The notes under the pieces are model-generated. The model was not told where the DNA came from and made no database searches. It saw nothing but the letters and a program-made list of their open reading frames with translations. From the NCBI RefSeq assembly GCF_026898115.1, contig NZ_CP114036.1, positions 8,178,001-8,242,000 of the forward strand: 64,000 bases of DNA. Direction: 5' to 3'. The position numbers and the translations under genes were made by a program. Below, piece after piece: positions 28,917 through 37,670 of this stretch (position 1 is its first letter; each line of letters begins with the position of its first letter). Origin of the DNA: Streptomyces sp. S465. GTDB taxonomy: Bacteria > Actinomycetota > Actinomycetes > Streptomycetales > Streptomycetaceae.

Positions 28917-30599
28917 ATGCACCCCAGCCGGTTCGACGACACCGGCCACCGGCAGGCCACGAGCGACCGTCTGGAGGTGCGACGGCTCACCCGGGCGAAC
29001 CGGCTGTGGGGATCCAACGGCGTCACCTTCGGCCCCGACGGACGGCTGTACGTGGCGCAGTTCCTCGCCGGGCAGATCAGCGCCGTGGACCCCGCCTCGG
29101 GCGACATCGATGTGGTGGTGCCGCTCGACGGCCCCGTCGAGGCGCCGGACGACCTGGCCTTCGGGGCGGACGGCTCGATGTACATCGCCGATCTGACCCC
29201 CGGCCGGGTGTGGCGGCGCAGCGCCGACGGCGCGTACACGCTCGTCTCCGACCAGGTGGCGGTGCCCAACGGCATCACCTGCGTGGGCGACCGGCTCTTC
29301 GTCAACGAGATGAAGATGAACGGCCGTCTGATGGAACTGTTCCCGGACGGCGGGGACCCCGCGGTGCTGACCGACGGACTGGCCCTGGGCAACGCGATGC
29401 AGCTCGGCCCCGACGGCTGTCTGTACTACCCCCAGATGATGCGCAACCAGGTCTGGCGGATACCACCGGACGGAGGGGTGCCCGAGCTGGTCGCCGAGGA
29501 GGTGGACGACCCGGTCGCGGTGCGGTTCGACCGGGGCGGCGTCCTCGTCGTCCTCTCCCGTGGCATGGCCGGGCTGGTGACCCGCATCGATCTGGCCACC
29601 GGGGCGCGGTCGGTCGTCGCCACCGGTATCGCGGGGCTGGACAACGCCGCGTTCGACCACGAGAACCGCATGTTCGTCTCCAGCTACGCCAGTGGCGGGA
29701 TCGCGGAGCTGCACCCCGACGGCCGGACCCGGGTGGTGGTCCCCCGGGGGTTCGACGGACCCTTCGGCATCACGGTCGACCTCGGCGGCACGGTGTACGC
29801 GGCCGACCACTTCAGCATCGCGAGCCCGGATGTCTCCGCGCCCCGCCCCGACTCGGCCTCCGCCTCCGGCTCCGCTTCCGTCTTCGACGCCGCCTCCGGT
29901 TCCGGCTTCGACGAGGGCGGGCCGGAGCCCGGTGTCGTCACCCGCGAGCTGATGTACTCCGTGCACAACGTCACCGCCGACAACGGCCTGCTGCACCTCA
30001 CCTCGCAACTCGGCGACGTGCGCACCTACGACCCCGTGCGCAGGACCACCCGGGTCCGGGCGACCGGGCTGGACCGGCCCACCGGAATCGCCGTCGGACC
30101 GGACGGCTCCCTGGTGGTCGCCGAGACCGGCGCCGGCCGCATCCTGCGCATCGACGACACCGACACCGTCAGCGTGCTCGCCGAGGGACTCGACCACCCC
30201 CTCGATATCGCCTTCGACGCCGGACAGCGCTGTTACGTCAGCGACGACCGGCGCGGCGCGGTGCTCCGGCTGGAGGACGACGGCGCGGCGGTGGTCGTCG
30301 CGGACGGGCTCGGCGAACCGCAGGGCCTGGCCGTGCGCGGGGACGAGCTGTTCACGGTCGAGGTGGCGCACCGGCGGCTGCGGGCGATCTCGCTCGCCAC
30401 CAAAGAGAGCAGGATCGACGCCGAGAACCTGGCGGTCGGCCTGCCGCCCGGGACCACCCGCACCGAACCCGAGCCGGTCCCCGGAGTCCCCGGCCGTCCG
30501 CGCCAGTTCGCCGGGCTCGCCGTCGGCCCGGACGGGGCCCTGCTCCTCTCGGCCAACGGGGAGGGGAGTGTGCTGCGGTTGGCCTCACCCGCCGGATGA
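28917..30599 (+). CDS. SMP-30/gluconolactonase-like double beta-propeller protein
   Basis: The 560-aa protein starts at ATG 28917 after GGGAGCGACG. It has two sets of beta-propeller repeats with the blade phrase (F/V)GPDGRLYVA: residues about 30-300 and about 340-555. An Ala/Ser-rich low-complexity linker (about 305-330) joins them. Acidic loop residues and the NGI(T/A) blades resemble SMP-30/senescence-marker lactonases, which use a divalent cation. It has no signal peptide. Position after the BVMO suggests it opens the lactone made there; this is inference. The last 15 bp overlap the convergent alkB gene. Confidence 0.82.
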   Translation: MHPSRFDDTGHRQATSDRLEVRRLTRANRLWGSNGVTFGPDGRLYVAQFLAGQISAVDPASGDIDVVVPLDGPVEAPDDLAFGADGSMYIADLTPGRVWRRSADGAYTLVSDQVAVPNGITCVGDRLFVNEMKMNGRLMELFPDGGDPAVLTDGLALGNAMQLGPDGCLYYPQMMRNQVWRIPPDGGVPELVAEEVDDPVAVRFDRGGVLVVLSRGMAGLVTRIDLATGARSVVATGIAGLDNAAFDHENRMFVSSYASGGIAELHPDGRTRVVVPRGFDGPFGITVDLGGTVYAADHFSIASPDVSAPRPDSASASGSASVFDAASGSGFDEGGPEPGVVTRELMYSVHNVTADNGLLHLTSQLGDVRTYDPVRRTTRVRATGLDRPTGIAVGPDGSLVVAETGAGRILRIDDTDTVSVLAEGLDHPLDIAFDAGQRCYVSDDRRGAVLRLEDDGAAVVVADGLGEPQGLAVRGDELFTVEVAHRRLRAISLATKESRIDAENLAVGLPPGTTRTEPEPVPGVPGRPRQFAGLAVGPDGALLLSANGEGSVLRLASPAG

Positions 30600-31301
30600 G
30601 CCGAGGGGCCTGGAAGACCGACGGCCCGTGTCGGCCGGGTCGGCGTCGGCCAGGCCGGTGACCCGCAGGGTGATGTTCAGCCGACCGGACTTCAGCCCGG
30701 TGGCCGGATCGCCGGTCCCGGGCAGGATCCTGGGCACGGCGTGGTAGGCGTAGCGGGAGGGACCCCCGAAGACGAACAGATCGCTGGAGGCGAGTTCGAG
30801 ATCGGTGTACGGCTTGGTGCGGGTCTCGGTGTTGCCGAAGCGGAAGACGCAGCTGTCGCCGATGGTGAGCGAGACCACCGGGGCGGACGACCTCTCGTCC
30901 TTGTCCTGGTGCATGCCGAGCTTCGCCTGCGCGTCGTAGAAGTTGATCAGCGCGGTGTCGGGGGTGTACCCGTCACCTGCCGTCTCGTCCTGGTACGCGT
31001 CGGCCAGGGCGCGACGGCCCAGCTCGACCAGCCAGTCCGGGAACGCGGCGACCCGGGCGCCGTTCACATCGTCGGCGGTGCGGGTGTACGCGTAGGGCTG
31101 CCAGTGCCAGCCGACGCACACCGTCCGCACCGACATGACGCCCCCGCGCGGCAGCCGCGTGTGCCGGATCGGGACGGGGCCGGTGGCCCAGCCCCGGCAG
31201 GCGGTGACCAGCTTCCGCTGCTGTCCGAGGGTGAGCCAGCCCGGCACATGGACGGCGCCGGGGGCCACCTCGAGCCGTGGGCGGGGGATCAGGGCGTTCA
31301 T
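30585..31301 (-). CDS. alkB: Alpha-ketoglutarate-dependent DNA dealkylase AlkB
   Basis: The 238-aa protein has the Fe(II) ligands in LGMHQDKDE (HxD, residues about 128-136) and YAYHAVPRI (distal His, about 184-192), and the 2-oxoglutarate-binding Arg in SGRLNITLRV (about 205-214). It also has the nucleotide-recognition lid region VMSVRTVCVGWHWQPYAY. It removes methyl groups from 1-methyladenine and 3-methylcytosine. It lies 19 bp after ogt and is co-transcribed with it. Confidence 0.94.
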   Translation of the reverse strand: MNALIPRPRLEVAPGAVHVPGWLTLGQQRKLVTACRGWATGPVPIRHTRLPRGGVMSVRTVCVGWHWQPYAYTRTADDVNGARVAAFPDWLVELGRRALADAYQDETAGDGYTPDTALINFYDAQAKLGMHQDKDERSSAPVVSLTIGDSCVFRFGNTETRTKPYTDLELASSDLFVFGGPSRYAYHAVPRILPGTGDPATGLKSGRLNITLRVTGLADADPADTGRRSSRPLGSSGG

Positions 31302-31320
31302 ACGGCGGCTCCGCGAGCGC

Positions 31321-31827
31321 TCAGGCGGACTGGAGGGCGCCTTCGTGGACCAGGAGGCGCTCCTTGCGCTCCAGTCCGCCCGCGTAGCCGGTCAGCGCGC
31401 CACTGGCGCCGATGACACGGTGGCAGGGCCGTACGATCAGCAGCGGATTGCGGCCGATCGCGGTGCCGACGGAGCGGACCGCCGTGCGCGGCGCGCCGAT
31501 CTGCCGGGCGATGTCGCCGTAGCTGACGGTCGTGCCGTACGGAATGGTCTCCAGCGCCTCCCAGACCCTGCGCTGGAAGTCCGTGCCGCCCACGACGCAC
31601 TCGATGTGGAAGCGGGTGCGCTCGCCGTCGAAGTAGGCGCGCAGCTGGGAGACGATCTCGGTGAACGCCCCGGCGTCCTCGCGCCAGCCGTCCTGGACGA
31701 CGGCTCCGCCCTTCTGGCCGGGCACGGACAGGGAAACGAGCGCGGTGCCCCCCGGCGCGGTGGCGGACCGCTCGCCCACCAGCAGCAGCCGGCCGAGCGG
31801 GCTGTCGATCGTCGTGTGGACCGTCAT
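31321..31827 (-). CDS. ogt: Methylated-DNA--protein-cysteine methyltransferase
   Basis: The 168-aa protein starts at ATG 31827 with GAGAGGGACC upstream. The acceptor cysteine is in IVRPCHRVIG (about residues 131-140). The DNA-binding helix region TDFQRRVWEALETIPYG and the RSVGTAIGRNP segment match Ogt/MGMT. It repairs O6-methylguanine by a suicidal methyl transfer. It is the first gene of an ogt-alkB alkylation-repair operon; no Ada-type regulator is adjacent. Confidence 0.95.
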   Translation of the reverse strand: MTVHTTIDSPLGRLLLVGERSATAPGGTALVSLSVPGQKGGAVVQDGWREDAGAFTEIVSQLRAYFDGERTRFHIECVVGGTDFQRRVWEALETIPYGTTVSYGDIARQIGAPRTAVRSVGTAIGRNPLLIVRPCHRVIGASGALTGYAGGLERKERLLVHEGALQSA

Positions 31828-32103
31828 GGCGGGTCCCTCTCTTCTCGCCGTTCTGTGGTGCGCGGCTCCCAGCATGCGTCGTCCGGGGACGGAAAGCTGG
31901 CGGGATTCGGACATGGCGTTTCCCTGCCCGGCACCAGCCTACGCGGGCACGAGGCCGGCCGATCCACGTACGCCCGTACGGCTCCGGACTCCGGGCTGGT
32001 CGCGGGGAGAGCCGGACCCTCGGGAAGCCGGGTTCCGCGTCCGCCCGGCCACGGGCACAATGAGGCGGTTGGACCAACTGACGTCCATGTCAAGGAGGTT
32101 CGG

Positions 32104-33018
32104 GTGAGAACAGCACGCCGCTCCGGGAGACGTCGCCGGCTGATCGCCGCGCTGTCCGGTCTGTTCGTCACGGTCGCCCTCGCATCAGTCGGCACGAGCG
32201 CGGCCGCTTCCTCCGCGCCCACCGCCCCGTCCGGGCCCGGCGCCGCCCCGGCCGCTTCGGCCGCTTCAGCCGCCTCGGCCGTGGAGTCCCTGGGTATCCC
32301 GGGCACCGCCTGGACCGTGGACGAGCGCACCGGAACGCTGCGGGTCGTCGTCGGTTCCACGGTCAAGGGAGCCGATCTGGCCAGGCTCGACCGTACCGCC
32401 GGGCGTTTCGGCGGCGCCGTCACCGTCGAGCGGCTCGGCGGTCCGCTGCGGACCCTCCTCTCGGGCGGGGACGGGGTCTACTCCTCCGCGGGTCTGCGCT
32501 GTTCCGTGGGGGTCAATGTGCAGAGCGGGGCCTCGTACTACTTCATCACGGCCGGCCACTGCACCGATGGCGGCTCCACCTGGTACACCGGCTCCGGTCC
32601 GACCACCCCGGTCGGCCCGACCACCGGCACCAGCTTCCCGGGCGACGACTACGGCATCGTCCGGTACACCAATACGGCCGTTCCGCACCCCGGCACCGCG
32701 GGCACCGTCGACCTCACCGGGACCGCCACCGCCTACGTCGGCCAGCAGGTCTGCCGCCGGGGGGCCACGACCGGTGTCCGGTGCGGACAGGTCACCGCGC
32801 TCAACGCGACCGTCAACTACGGCGGCGGTGACATCGTGTACGGCCTGATCCAGACCAACATCTGTGCCGAGCCGGGCGACAGCGGAGGTCCGCTCTACGC
32901 GGACGGCAAGATCATCGGCATTCTCTCGGGCGGCTCCGGGGACTGCGCCTCGGGCGGCACCACCTTCTACCAGCCGATCCAGGAGGTGCTGAGCGCCTAC
33001 GGCCTCACCGTCTACTGA
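32104..33018 (+). CDS. Secreted serine protease, streptogrisin type (S1 family)
   Basis: The 304-aa pre-pro-enzyme starts at GTG 32104 with an ideal AAGGAGG upstream. The signal peptide is RRRRLIAALSGLFVTVALAS, followed by an Ala/Pro-rich stretch and a propeptide of about 70 residues. The catalytic triad is visible: His in ITAGHC (about residue 154), Asp in DDYGIVRY (about 182), Ser in EPGDSGGPLY (about 263). Three Cys pairs are possible. It is a chymotrypsin-like alpha-lytic-type protease released to the medium. Its propeptide is shorter than in typical streptogrisins. Confidence 0.94.
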   Translation: MRTARRSGRRRRLIAALSGLFVTVALASVGTSAAASSAPTAPSGPGAAPAASAASAASAVESLGIPGTAWTVDERTGTLRVVVGSTVKGADLARLDRTAGRFGGAVTVERLGGPLRTLLSGGDGVYSSAGLRCSVGVNVQSGASYYFITAGHCTDGGSTWYTGSGPTTPVGPTTGTSFPGDDYGIVRYTNTAVPHPGTAGTVDLTGTATAYVGQQVCRRGATTGVRCGQVTALNATVNYGGGDIVYGLIQTNICAEPGDSGGPLYADGKIIGILSGGSGDCASGGTTFYQPIQEVLSAYGLTVY

Positions 33019-33079
33019 CACCGTCCGCCGGCGGGATGTGGCCGTGCCGCAGACGGGGCGTGGCGGTGCGCGACCGCCG

Positions 33080-34090
33080 TCACAGGCCGTGGCGACGGTT
33101 GCCCAGCACCGCTTCGCAGACCCGCGACTCCGCCGCGGCGGAGAACGCGAGGTCGCCGCGGGCTCGGGCGGCGACGGCCTGCCGGGTCTCCTCGGCGATC
33201 AGGTCGGCGTTGATATGGGCGGCCGGATCGGTGACATTGCCCGCGACCCACACCCCCGGCATGTCGGTGCGGCCGGTCGCGTCGGACGGGATGTGCTCCC
33301 CGGCGCCACTCGGATGCTCCACCGGCCGCAGCCCCAGCGCCGTCAGGAAGCCGGTGCGCGCCACCATCCGGGGCGCGACGGCCAGGGCCTCCCGTTCCAC
33401 CACGGTGCCGTCACTGAGCCGCAGGCCGGTGAGGCGGTCCCCGACCACCTCCAGGGACGCCACCTCGCCGTCCACCACGCGGATGCCACGGGCGGCCAGC
33501 TGTTCCGCCTCCTCACCGGACGGCGACGGCATGGTGTGCGAGAAGAACGTGATGTCGTCGCTCCACTGACGGAACAGCAGCGCCTGGTGCACCGACATCG
33601 GCCCGCTCGCCAGCACGCCGATGGCCTGGTCACGGACCTCCCAGCCGTGGCAGTACGGACAGTGCAGCACATCCCGGCCCCACCGGGACCGCAGCCCCGC
33701 GACATCCGGCAGCTCGTCGACCAGTCCGGTGGCCAGCAGCAGCCGGCGCGCCCGGACGGCCCGGCCGTCGGTCAGGGTCACCCGGAACCCGGTCTCCTCG
33801 CGGATCACCTCGCCGACCTCGCCGGACACCACCTGACCGCCATAGCCGCGGACCTCGGCCCGGCCCCGCTCCACCAGCTCGGCCGGCCGCATCCCGTCCC
33901 GGGCCAGCAGTCCGTGCACCCCCGAAGCCGGGGCGTTGCGCGGGTTTCCCGCGTCGATCACCACCACCGACCGCCGCGCCCGGGTCAGCATCAGCGCCCC
34001 GCTCAGTCCCGCGGCGCCACCGCCGATCACCACCACGTCATAGCCGTTCTTCAGCTCGTCGATCACCTCGACCACCTCCACGGAAACCAT
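33080..34090 (-). CDS. Thioredoxin-reductase-like FAD/NAD(P) oxidoreductase with CPYC
   Basis: The protein is 336 aa from ATG 34090; a GTG about 30 bp inside with GGAGG upstream is an alternative start. The FAD motif is VVIGGGAAGLSGALMLTRAR (residues about 19-38), a CxxC pair sits in HCPYCHGWE (about 140), and the C-terminal flavin motif is GVWVAGNVTDPAAH. The CPYCHGWE form is shared by the dithiol-oxidase branch (GliT/HlmI/DepH-like) as well as by actinobacterial TrxR-like proteins. It follows the ABC permease by 50 bp on the same strand and could be its partner. Confidence 0.87.
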   Translation of the reverse strand: MVSVEVVEVIDELKNGYDVVVIGGGAAGLSGALMLTRARRSVVVIDAGNPRNAPASGVHGLLARDGMRPAELVERGRAEVRGYGGQVVSGEVGEVIREETGFRVTLTDGRAVRARRLLLATGLVDELPDVAGLRSRWGRDVLHCPYCHGWEVRDQAIGVLASGPMSVHQALLFRQWSDDITFFSHTMPSPSGEEAEQLAARGIRVVDGEVASLEVVGDRLTGLRLSDGTVVEREALAVAPRMVARTGFLTALGLRPVEHPSGAGEHIPSDATGRTDMPGVWVAGNVTDPAAHINADLIAEETRQAVAARARGDLAFSAAAESRVCEAVLGNRRHGL

Positions 34091-34140
34091 GCGAGCCCGC
34101 CGCGCGAAAGCGCGAAGCGTGTTGCCGGTACGGCAAAAAA

Positions 34141-34920
34141 TCACCTGGTGGTGCTGTTGAACAGCGAACGCGACCAGACGTAGCCGATCACGGTGATGCC
34201 CACGCACCAGGCGAGCGAGATCCAGCCGCTGGTGCCGATCTCCGAACCGGTGAGCAGCCCGCGCAGTGTCTCGGTCATCGGGGTGAACGGCTGGTTCTGG
34301 GCGAACCAGCGCAGGCCCGGGGCCATCGAGTCGGTCGGCACGAACGCCGAGCCGAGGAACGGCAGGAACTGGATGAGCAGCGGCTTGTTGCTCGCGGACT
34401 CGACCGTCTTGGAGATCAGGCCGAGGGCCGCCGACAGCCAGGCCACGGCGAACGCGATGGCCGCGATCAGCCCGGCCGCCGCCAGCCACTCGAGGGGGTC
34501 GGCGTCCGGCCGGAAGCCGAGCGCGAGTGCCGCGCCCACCACCAGGACCAGGCTCACCACCGTGGTGATGACACTGCCGATGACATGGCCCGTCATGAAC
34601 GACGAGCGTGTGATGTTCATGGTGCGGAAGCGGTTGATGATGCCCTCGGTCATGTCCTGGCAGACCGCGATCGAGGTCGACATGGCCCCGGCCGCCACGC
34701 CCATGATGATGACGCCGGGCGTCAGATACTCCAGATACGCGTCCCGGCCGCCGCCCATGCCGGCGCCGATCGAGTCCCCGAAGGCGTACACGAACAGCAG
34801 CAGCATGAGGATGGGCATCATGGCCGGGCCCAGGGACACGGCGGGATAGCGCAGGGCGTGCTTCAGGTTGCGCCGCAGCATCGTCTTCGAGTCGTGCACG
34901 GCGTGGGTGAGGGTGCTCAT
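34141..34920 (-). CDS. ABC-2 type permease, DrrB-like
   Basis: The 259-aa protein overlaps the ATPase gene by 4 bp (ATGA). Six membrane segments and the ABC-2 motif pattern are present: LRYPAVSLGPAMMPILMLLLFVYAFG near residues 23-48, and FRTMNITRSSFMTGHVIGSV in the coupling region. It is probably the drug or metabolite export half of a DrrAB-type pump. Confidence 0.91.
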   Translation of the reverse strand: MSTLTHAVHDSKTMLRRNLKHALRYPAVSLGPAMMPILMLLLFVYAFGDSIGAGMGGGRDAYLEYLTPGVIIMGVAAGAMSTSIAVCQDMTEGIINRFRTMNITRSSFMTGHVIGSVITTVVSLVLVVGAALALGFRPDADPLEWLAAAGLIAAIAFAVAWLSAALGLISKTVESASNKPLLIQFLPFLGSAFVPTDSMAPGLRWFAQNQPFTPMTETLRGLLTGSEIGTSGWISLAWCVGITVIGYVWSRSLFNSTTR

Positions 34921-35912
34921 CGCGGGGTCTCCTTGGCGTGAAGGGCGGTGCCGGTGCTGCCGTCGCCGGTCAGGGCGAGGAACACGTCGTCCAGGTCGGG
35001 GGTGTGCACCGAGAAGGCGGCGGCCCGGCTGCCGGCGGCGTCGAGCCGGTCGAGCAGGGCGCGCAGCGCGTCGATGCCGGCGTCGCCCGCCACGCGCAGG
35101 GCGAGGTTCTCGTCGTCGCGGGCCGCGCCGGGGAAGGCGTCGGCCGCGCGCTCGAACTCGGCGATGTCGTCGAAGCGCAGCCGTACGTGGCTGCCGGGGA
35201 TCCGCGCCTTGAGTTCGTCGGCGGTGCCCTCGGCGACGATCCGGCCGCCGTCGAGCACGGCGATCCGGTCGGCCAACTGGTCGGCCTCTTCCAGGTACTG
35301 GGTGGTGAGGAAGACGGTGACACCACCCGCGACCAGTGAGCGAACCGTCTCCCACATGGTGCGGCGGCTGCGCGGGTCGAGCCCGGTCGTCGGCTCGTCC
35401 AGGAAGATCACCTTCGGGTCGCCGACCAGCGTCATGGCGATGTCGAGCCGGCGCCGCATACCGCCGGAGAAGGTCGCGGCCCGCTGGTGCGCGACGTCCG
35501 CGATGCCGAACCGCTCCAGCAACTCCTGTGCGCGGGAGCGCCCTTCCCGCTTGCCGAGGCGCAGCAGATCGGCCATCAGGAGCAGGTTCTCCTCGGCGGT
35601 GAGCAGGTCGTCGAGCGCGGCGAACTGCCCGGTGACGCCGATCGCGGCGCGCACCCCGTCCGGGGAGGTGGCGACGTCGTGGCCCGCGACCTGGGCCTGC
35701 CCGCCGTCGGCGGCGATGAGCGTGGACAGGATCCGCACGGTGGTGGTCTTGCCGGCGCCGTTCGGCCCGAGCAGCGCGAACACGGACCCGGCCGGGATGC
35801 GCAGATCGATGCCGTCGAGCACGGTCTTGTCGCCGTAGGACTTGCGCAGATCGGCGGTGGAGACGGCGGGGGCGGCAGCGTTGATGGATGTGGGCATGAC
35901 AGATGAGTGCAT
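34917..35912 (-). CDS. ABC exporter ATP-binding protein, DrrA-like
   Basis: The 331-aa protein starts at ATG 35912 with GGGAGGG upstream. Walker A is GPNGAGKTT (about residues 49-57), the signature FSGGMRRRLD (about 149-158), and Walker B IFLDEPTTGLDP (about 169-180). The C-terminal 90 residues form the DrrA-type DUF4162 domain (HTPDLDDVFLALTG). It powers the adjacent ABC-2 permease. Confidence 0.93.
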   Translation of the reverse strand: MHSSVMPTSINAAAPAVSTADLRKSYGDKTVLDGIDLRIPAGSVFALLGPNGAGKTTTVRILSTLIAADGGQAQVAGHDVATSPDGVRAAIGVTGQFAALDDLLTAEENLLLMADLLRLGKREGRSRAQELLERFGIADVAHQRAATFSGGMRRRLDIAMTLVGDPKVIFLDEPTTGLDPRSRRTMWETVRSLVAGGVTVFLTTQYLEEADQLADRIAVLDGGRIVAEGTADELKARIPGSHVRLRFDDIAEFERAADAFPGAARDDENLALRVAGDAGIDALRALLDRLDAAGSRAAAFSVHTPDLDDVFLALTGDGSTGTALHAKETPR

Positions 35913-35983
35913 GGAGCCCTCCCGTTGAAGGCTGAAGGGGCGTGTGGAGTGGGATGGCGTGGGCGAGCCGGCGGGATCGGCGC

Positions 35984-36826
35984 TCAGGGCCGGGCGCGGC
36001 GCACGTCGATGTTGCCCCAGCGGGTCCGGGCGCGGACCGTGACGGTGTCCTCGGTCTCCGCCGGGGGCGCGGTGTCGGCGAGGGAGTTGCGCACCTGCCC
36101 GCGCTCGGAGGCGGCGTCGAGCCAGGCGGCGGTGCCCTCGCGGACGCCGACCTCGATCGCGCCGTAGGAGGTCTCCAACTGGACCGTGCCGCAGGCGACG
36201 TCGGCGACCCGCAGGGCGCCGTGGGCGGTGGTGGCGGTGACCGAGCTCTCGGCGCGCTCGATGTCGATGTCGCCATGGGCGCCACTCACCCGCAGGTCGC
36301 CGGTCGCGGCGGCGACGGCCGTGTTGCCGTGCGAGTTCTTCAGGACGGCGGGACCGTCGACGACGCCGAGGCGCAGGCTGCCGAAGCTGGTGGTGACCTC
36401 CGCCGTGCCCTCGATCCGGTCGACGGTGATCGAGCTGTGGGCGGCGGTCAGGCGGAGCGGTCCGGTCGTGTCGAGGCGGACGTCACCGGACGAGGTCTTC
36501 ATCCGGACCTCGCCGAGCCGGCCCTCGCCGAGCACCTGGACCACGGAGCCGGTCATGTCGACGCGCGAGTCCGTGGGCAGGTCGACCGTCACATCGACGG
36601 CGCCGGAGGGCCCGACGAGGCGGCGCAGCTTCGTCCTGACGGTCAGGACGCCGCTCGCGTACGAGACCTCGGTCTGCTCGGCGGCCCGTACGTCCTTGTC
36701 CCGCTTCGGGTCGCGGGGCCGCACCTCGACCACCGTGTCCAGGCGGTCGCTCGCGGTGAAGCGGAGCGAACCGGCGTCCACGCGGGCGGTGACCGAAATC
36801 GGTTCGGGAGTGTCGAAAGAAGGCAT
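35984..36826 (-). CDS. DUF4097-family beta-strand-repeat protein
   Basis: The 280-aa protein starts at ATG 36826. It is built of short repeating beta strands (SSGDVRLDTTGPLRL, AHSSITVDRIEGTAEV, SFGSLRLGVVDGPAVL, AHGDIDIERAESSV), the DUF4097/adhesin-like beta-helix pattern. No signal peptide or membrane segment is visible. It lies between the RHH regulator and the ABC exporter genes. This gene order hints at a regulatory or sensing role, but the function is unknown. Confidence 0.85.
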   Translation of the reverse strand: MPSFDTPEPISVTARVDAGSLRFTASDRLDTVVEVRPRDPKRDKDVRAAEQTEVSYASGVLTVRTKLRRLVGPSGAVDVTVDLPTDSRVDMTGSVVQVLGEGRLGEVRMKTSSGDVRLDTTGPLRLTAAHSSITVDRIEGTAEVTTSFGSLRLGVVDGPAVLKNSHGNTAVAAATGDLRVSGAHGDIDIERAESSVTATTAHGALRVADVACGTVQLETSYGAIEVGVREGTAAWLDAASERGQVRNSLADTAPPAETEDTVTVRARTRWGNIDVRRARP

Positions 36827-36921
36827 GGCTGTACCGTCCTCATGAGTCCTTGGGGCGTCCCCGCTGGTGGGACGTGGTGTGGGTGAAGTGCCGTTCTCTT
36901 GGGGCGCGGGCGCGGACGCGG

Positions 36922-37443
36922 TCAGCGCACCCAGCCCGTGAAGCTCTGTCCGACGGTGCGGGTCCTCTCCGTCGTCGTACGCGGCCGCGTGCCACCGTCG
37001 ACCGCGGCCGACACGGCCCGCACCAGCCACGCGTTGACCGACAGGCCCTCGCGGCTCGCGGCCTCCTCGGCGCGCGCCTTGAGGTGGGCCGGCAGCCGCA
37101 GATTGACGCGGGCGGTGCCCCCCTCGTCGCCGTCGGCGGGCACCTGTGCCTTGAGCGGTTCGACGGGCGCGGCGGCCGCTTCCACGGGGCCGCCGTCGGC
37201 GGGCGGCGGCGTCACCACGAAGTCGGGGTCGAGCCCGCGCAGCCGTACGTCGACCGAGCCGGGGGCGAGTTCGCGGGTGATCTCGTCCATCGCGGCGGAG
37301 AGCACGTTGAGCATGGTCAGACGGGTCGCCGACTCCAGCGGGGCGGTGAGCCGCTCGGCCAGCTCACGGGCGTCTTCCCCGCCGGCTTCGGCGGCCACCG
37401 CCAGTTCGCGGCGAAGGTTGTCGACATACGGGGTGAGGTCCAT
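36922..37443 (-). CDS. Ribbon-helix-helix (HicB/Arc-type) DNA-binding protein
   Basis: The protein is 173 aa from ATG 37443. Residues 1-60 form a helical domain (TPYVDNLRRELAVAAEAGG) of the HicB-like type. A Pro/Ala-rich linker follows. Residues about 115-150 (ARVNLRLPAHLKARAEEAASREGLSVNAWLVRAVSAA) are a clear ribbon-helix-helix domain. No toxin gene accompanies it, so it is more likely a transcriptional regulator of the DUF4097-ABC operon than an antitoxin. Its leader carries four TGGYGCCA-like boxes at 11-bp steps, fitting cooperative RHH binding. Confidence 0.88.
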   Translation of the reverse strand: MDLTPYVDNLRRELAVAAEAGGEDARELAERLTAPLESATRLTMLNVLSAAMDEITRELAPGSVDVRLRGLDPDFVVTPPPADGGPVEAAAAPVEPLKAQVPADGDEGGTARVNLRLPAHLKARAEEAASREGLSVNAWLVRAVSAAVDGGTRPRTTTERTRTVGQSFTGWVR

Positions 37444-37494
37444 GACGCCATGATGGCACCACTGTGGCGCCACGCGCAAGCCTGGATGGCGCCT
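37443..37494. promoter_or_regulatory. Phased TGGYGCCA operator array I
   Basis: TGACGCCA (37443-37450), TGGCACCA (37454-37461), TGGCGCCA (37465-37472) and TGGCGCCT (37487-37494) start 11, 11 and 22 bp apart, i.e. on one face of the helix. The array abuts the start codon of the RHH gene and is probably its autoregulatory operator. Confidence 0.65.
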
Positions 37495-37612
37495 TGCTGG
37501 CGGTGGATGTGGCGATTGTCGCCCTGACCCGTCCTGACCTGCGGAAACGTGGAGAGATCAAACTCGGTCAGGGCGGCGCCCGGCATCCCCATCCGCCTTC
37601 GAGGGTGCGAGA

Positions 37613-37670
37613 TGGTGCCAGCGCGGCACCGGATGGCGCCAAACGGTGCCACCTGGTGTCCGTGGTGCTG
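37613..37670. promoter_or_regulatory. Phased TGGYGCCA operator array II
   Basis: TGGTGCCA (37613), CGGCACCG (37624), TGGCGCCA (37634), CGGTGCCA (37644), TGGTGTCC (37654) and TGGTGCTG (37663) follow at 9-11 bp steps. It lies 170-230 bp upstream of the RHH start and about 180 bp upstream of the MerR start. The rest of the 37444-37848 gap holds no gene. Confidence 0.6.

Noticed and set aside
36922..37443. HicA/HicB toxin-antitoxin module
   Set aside because: No small HicA-like toxin gene lies next to the RHH gene; its neighbours are DUF4097 and ABC exporter genes.
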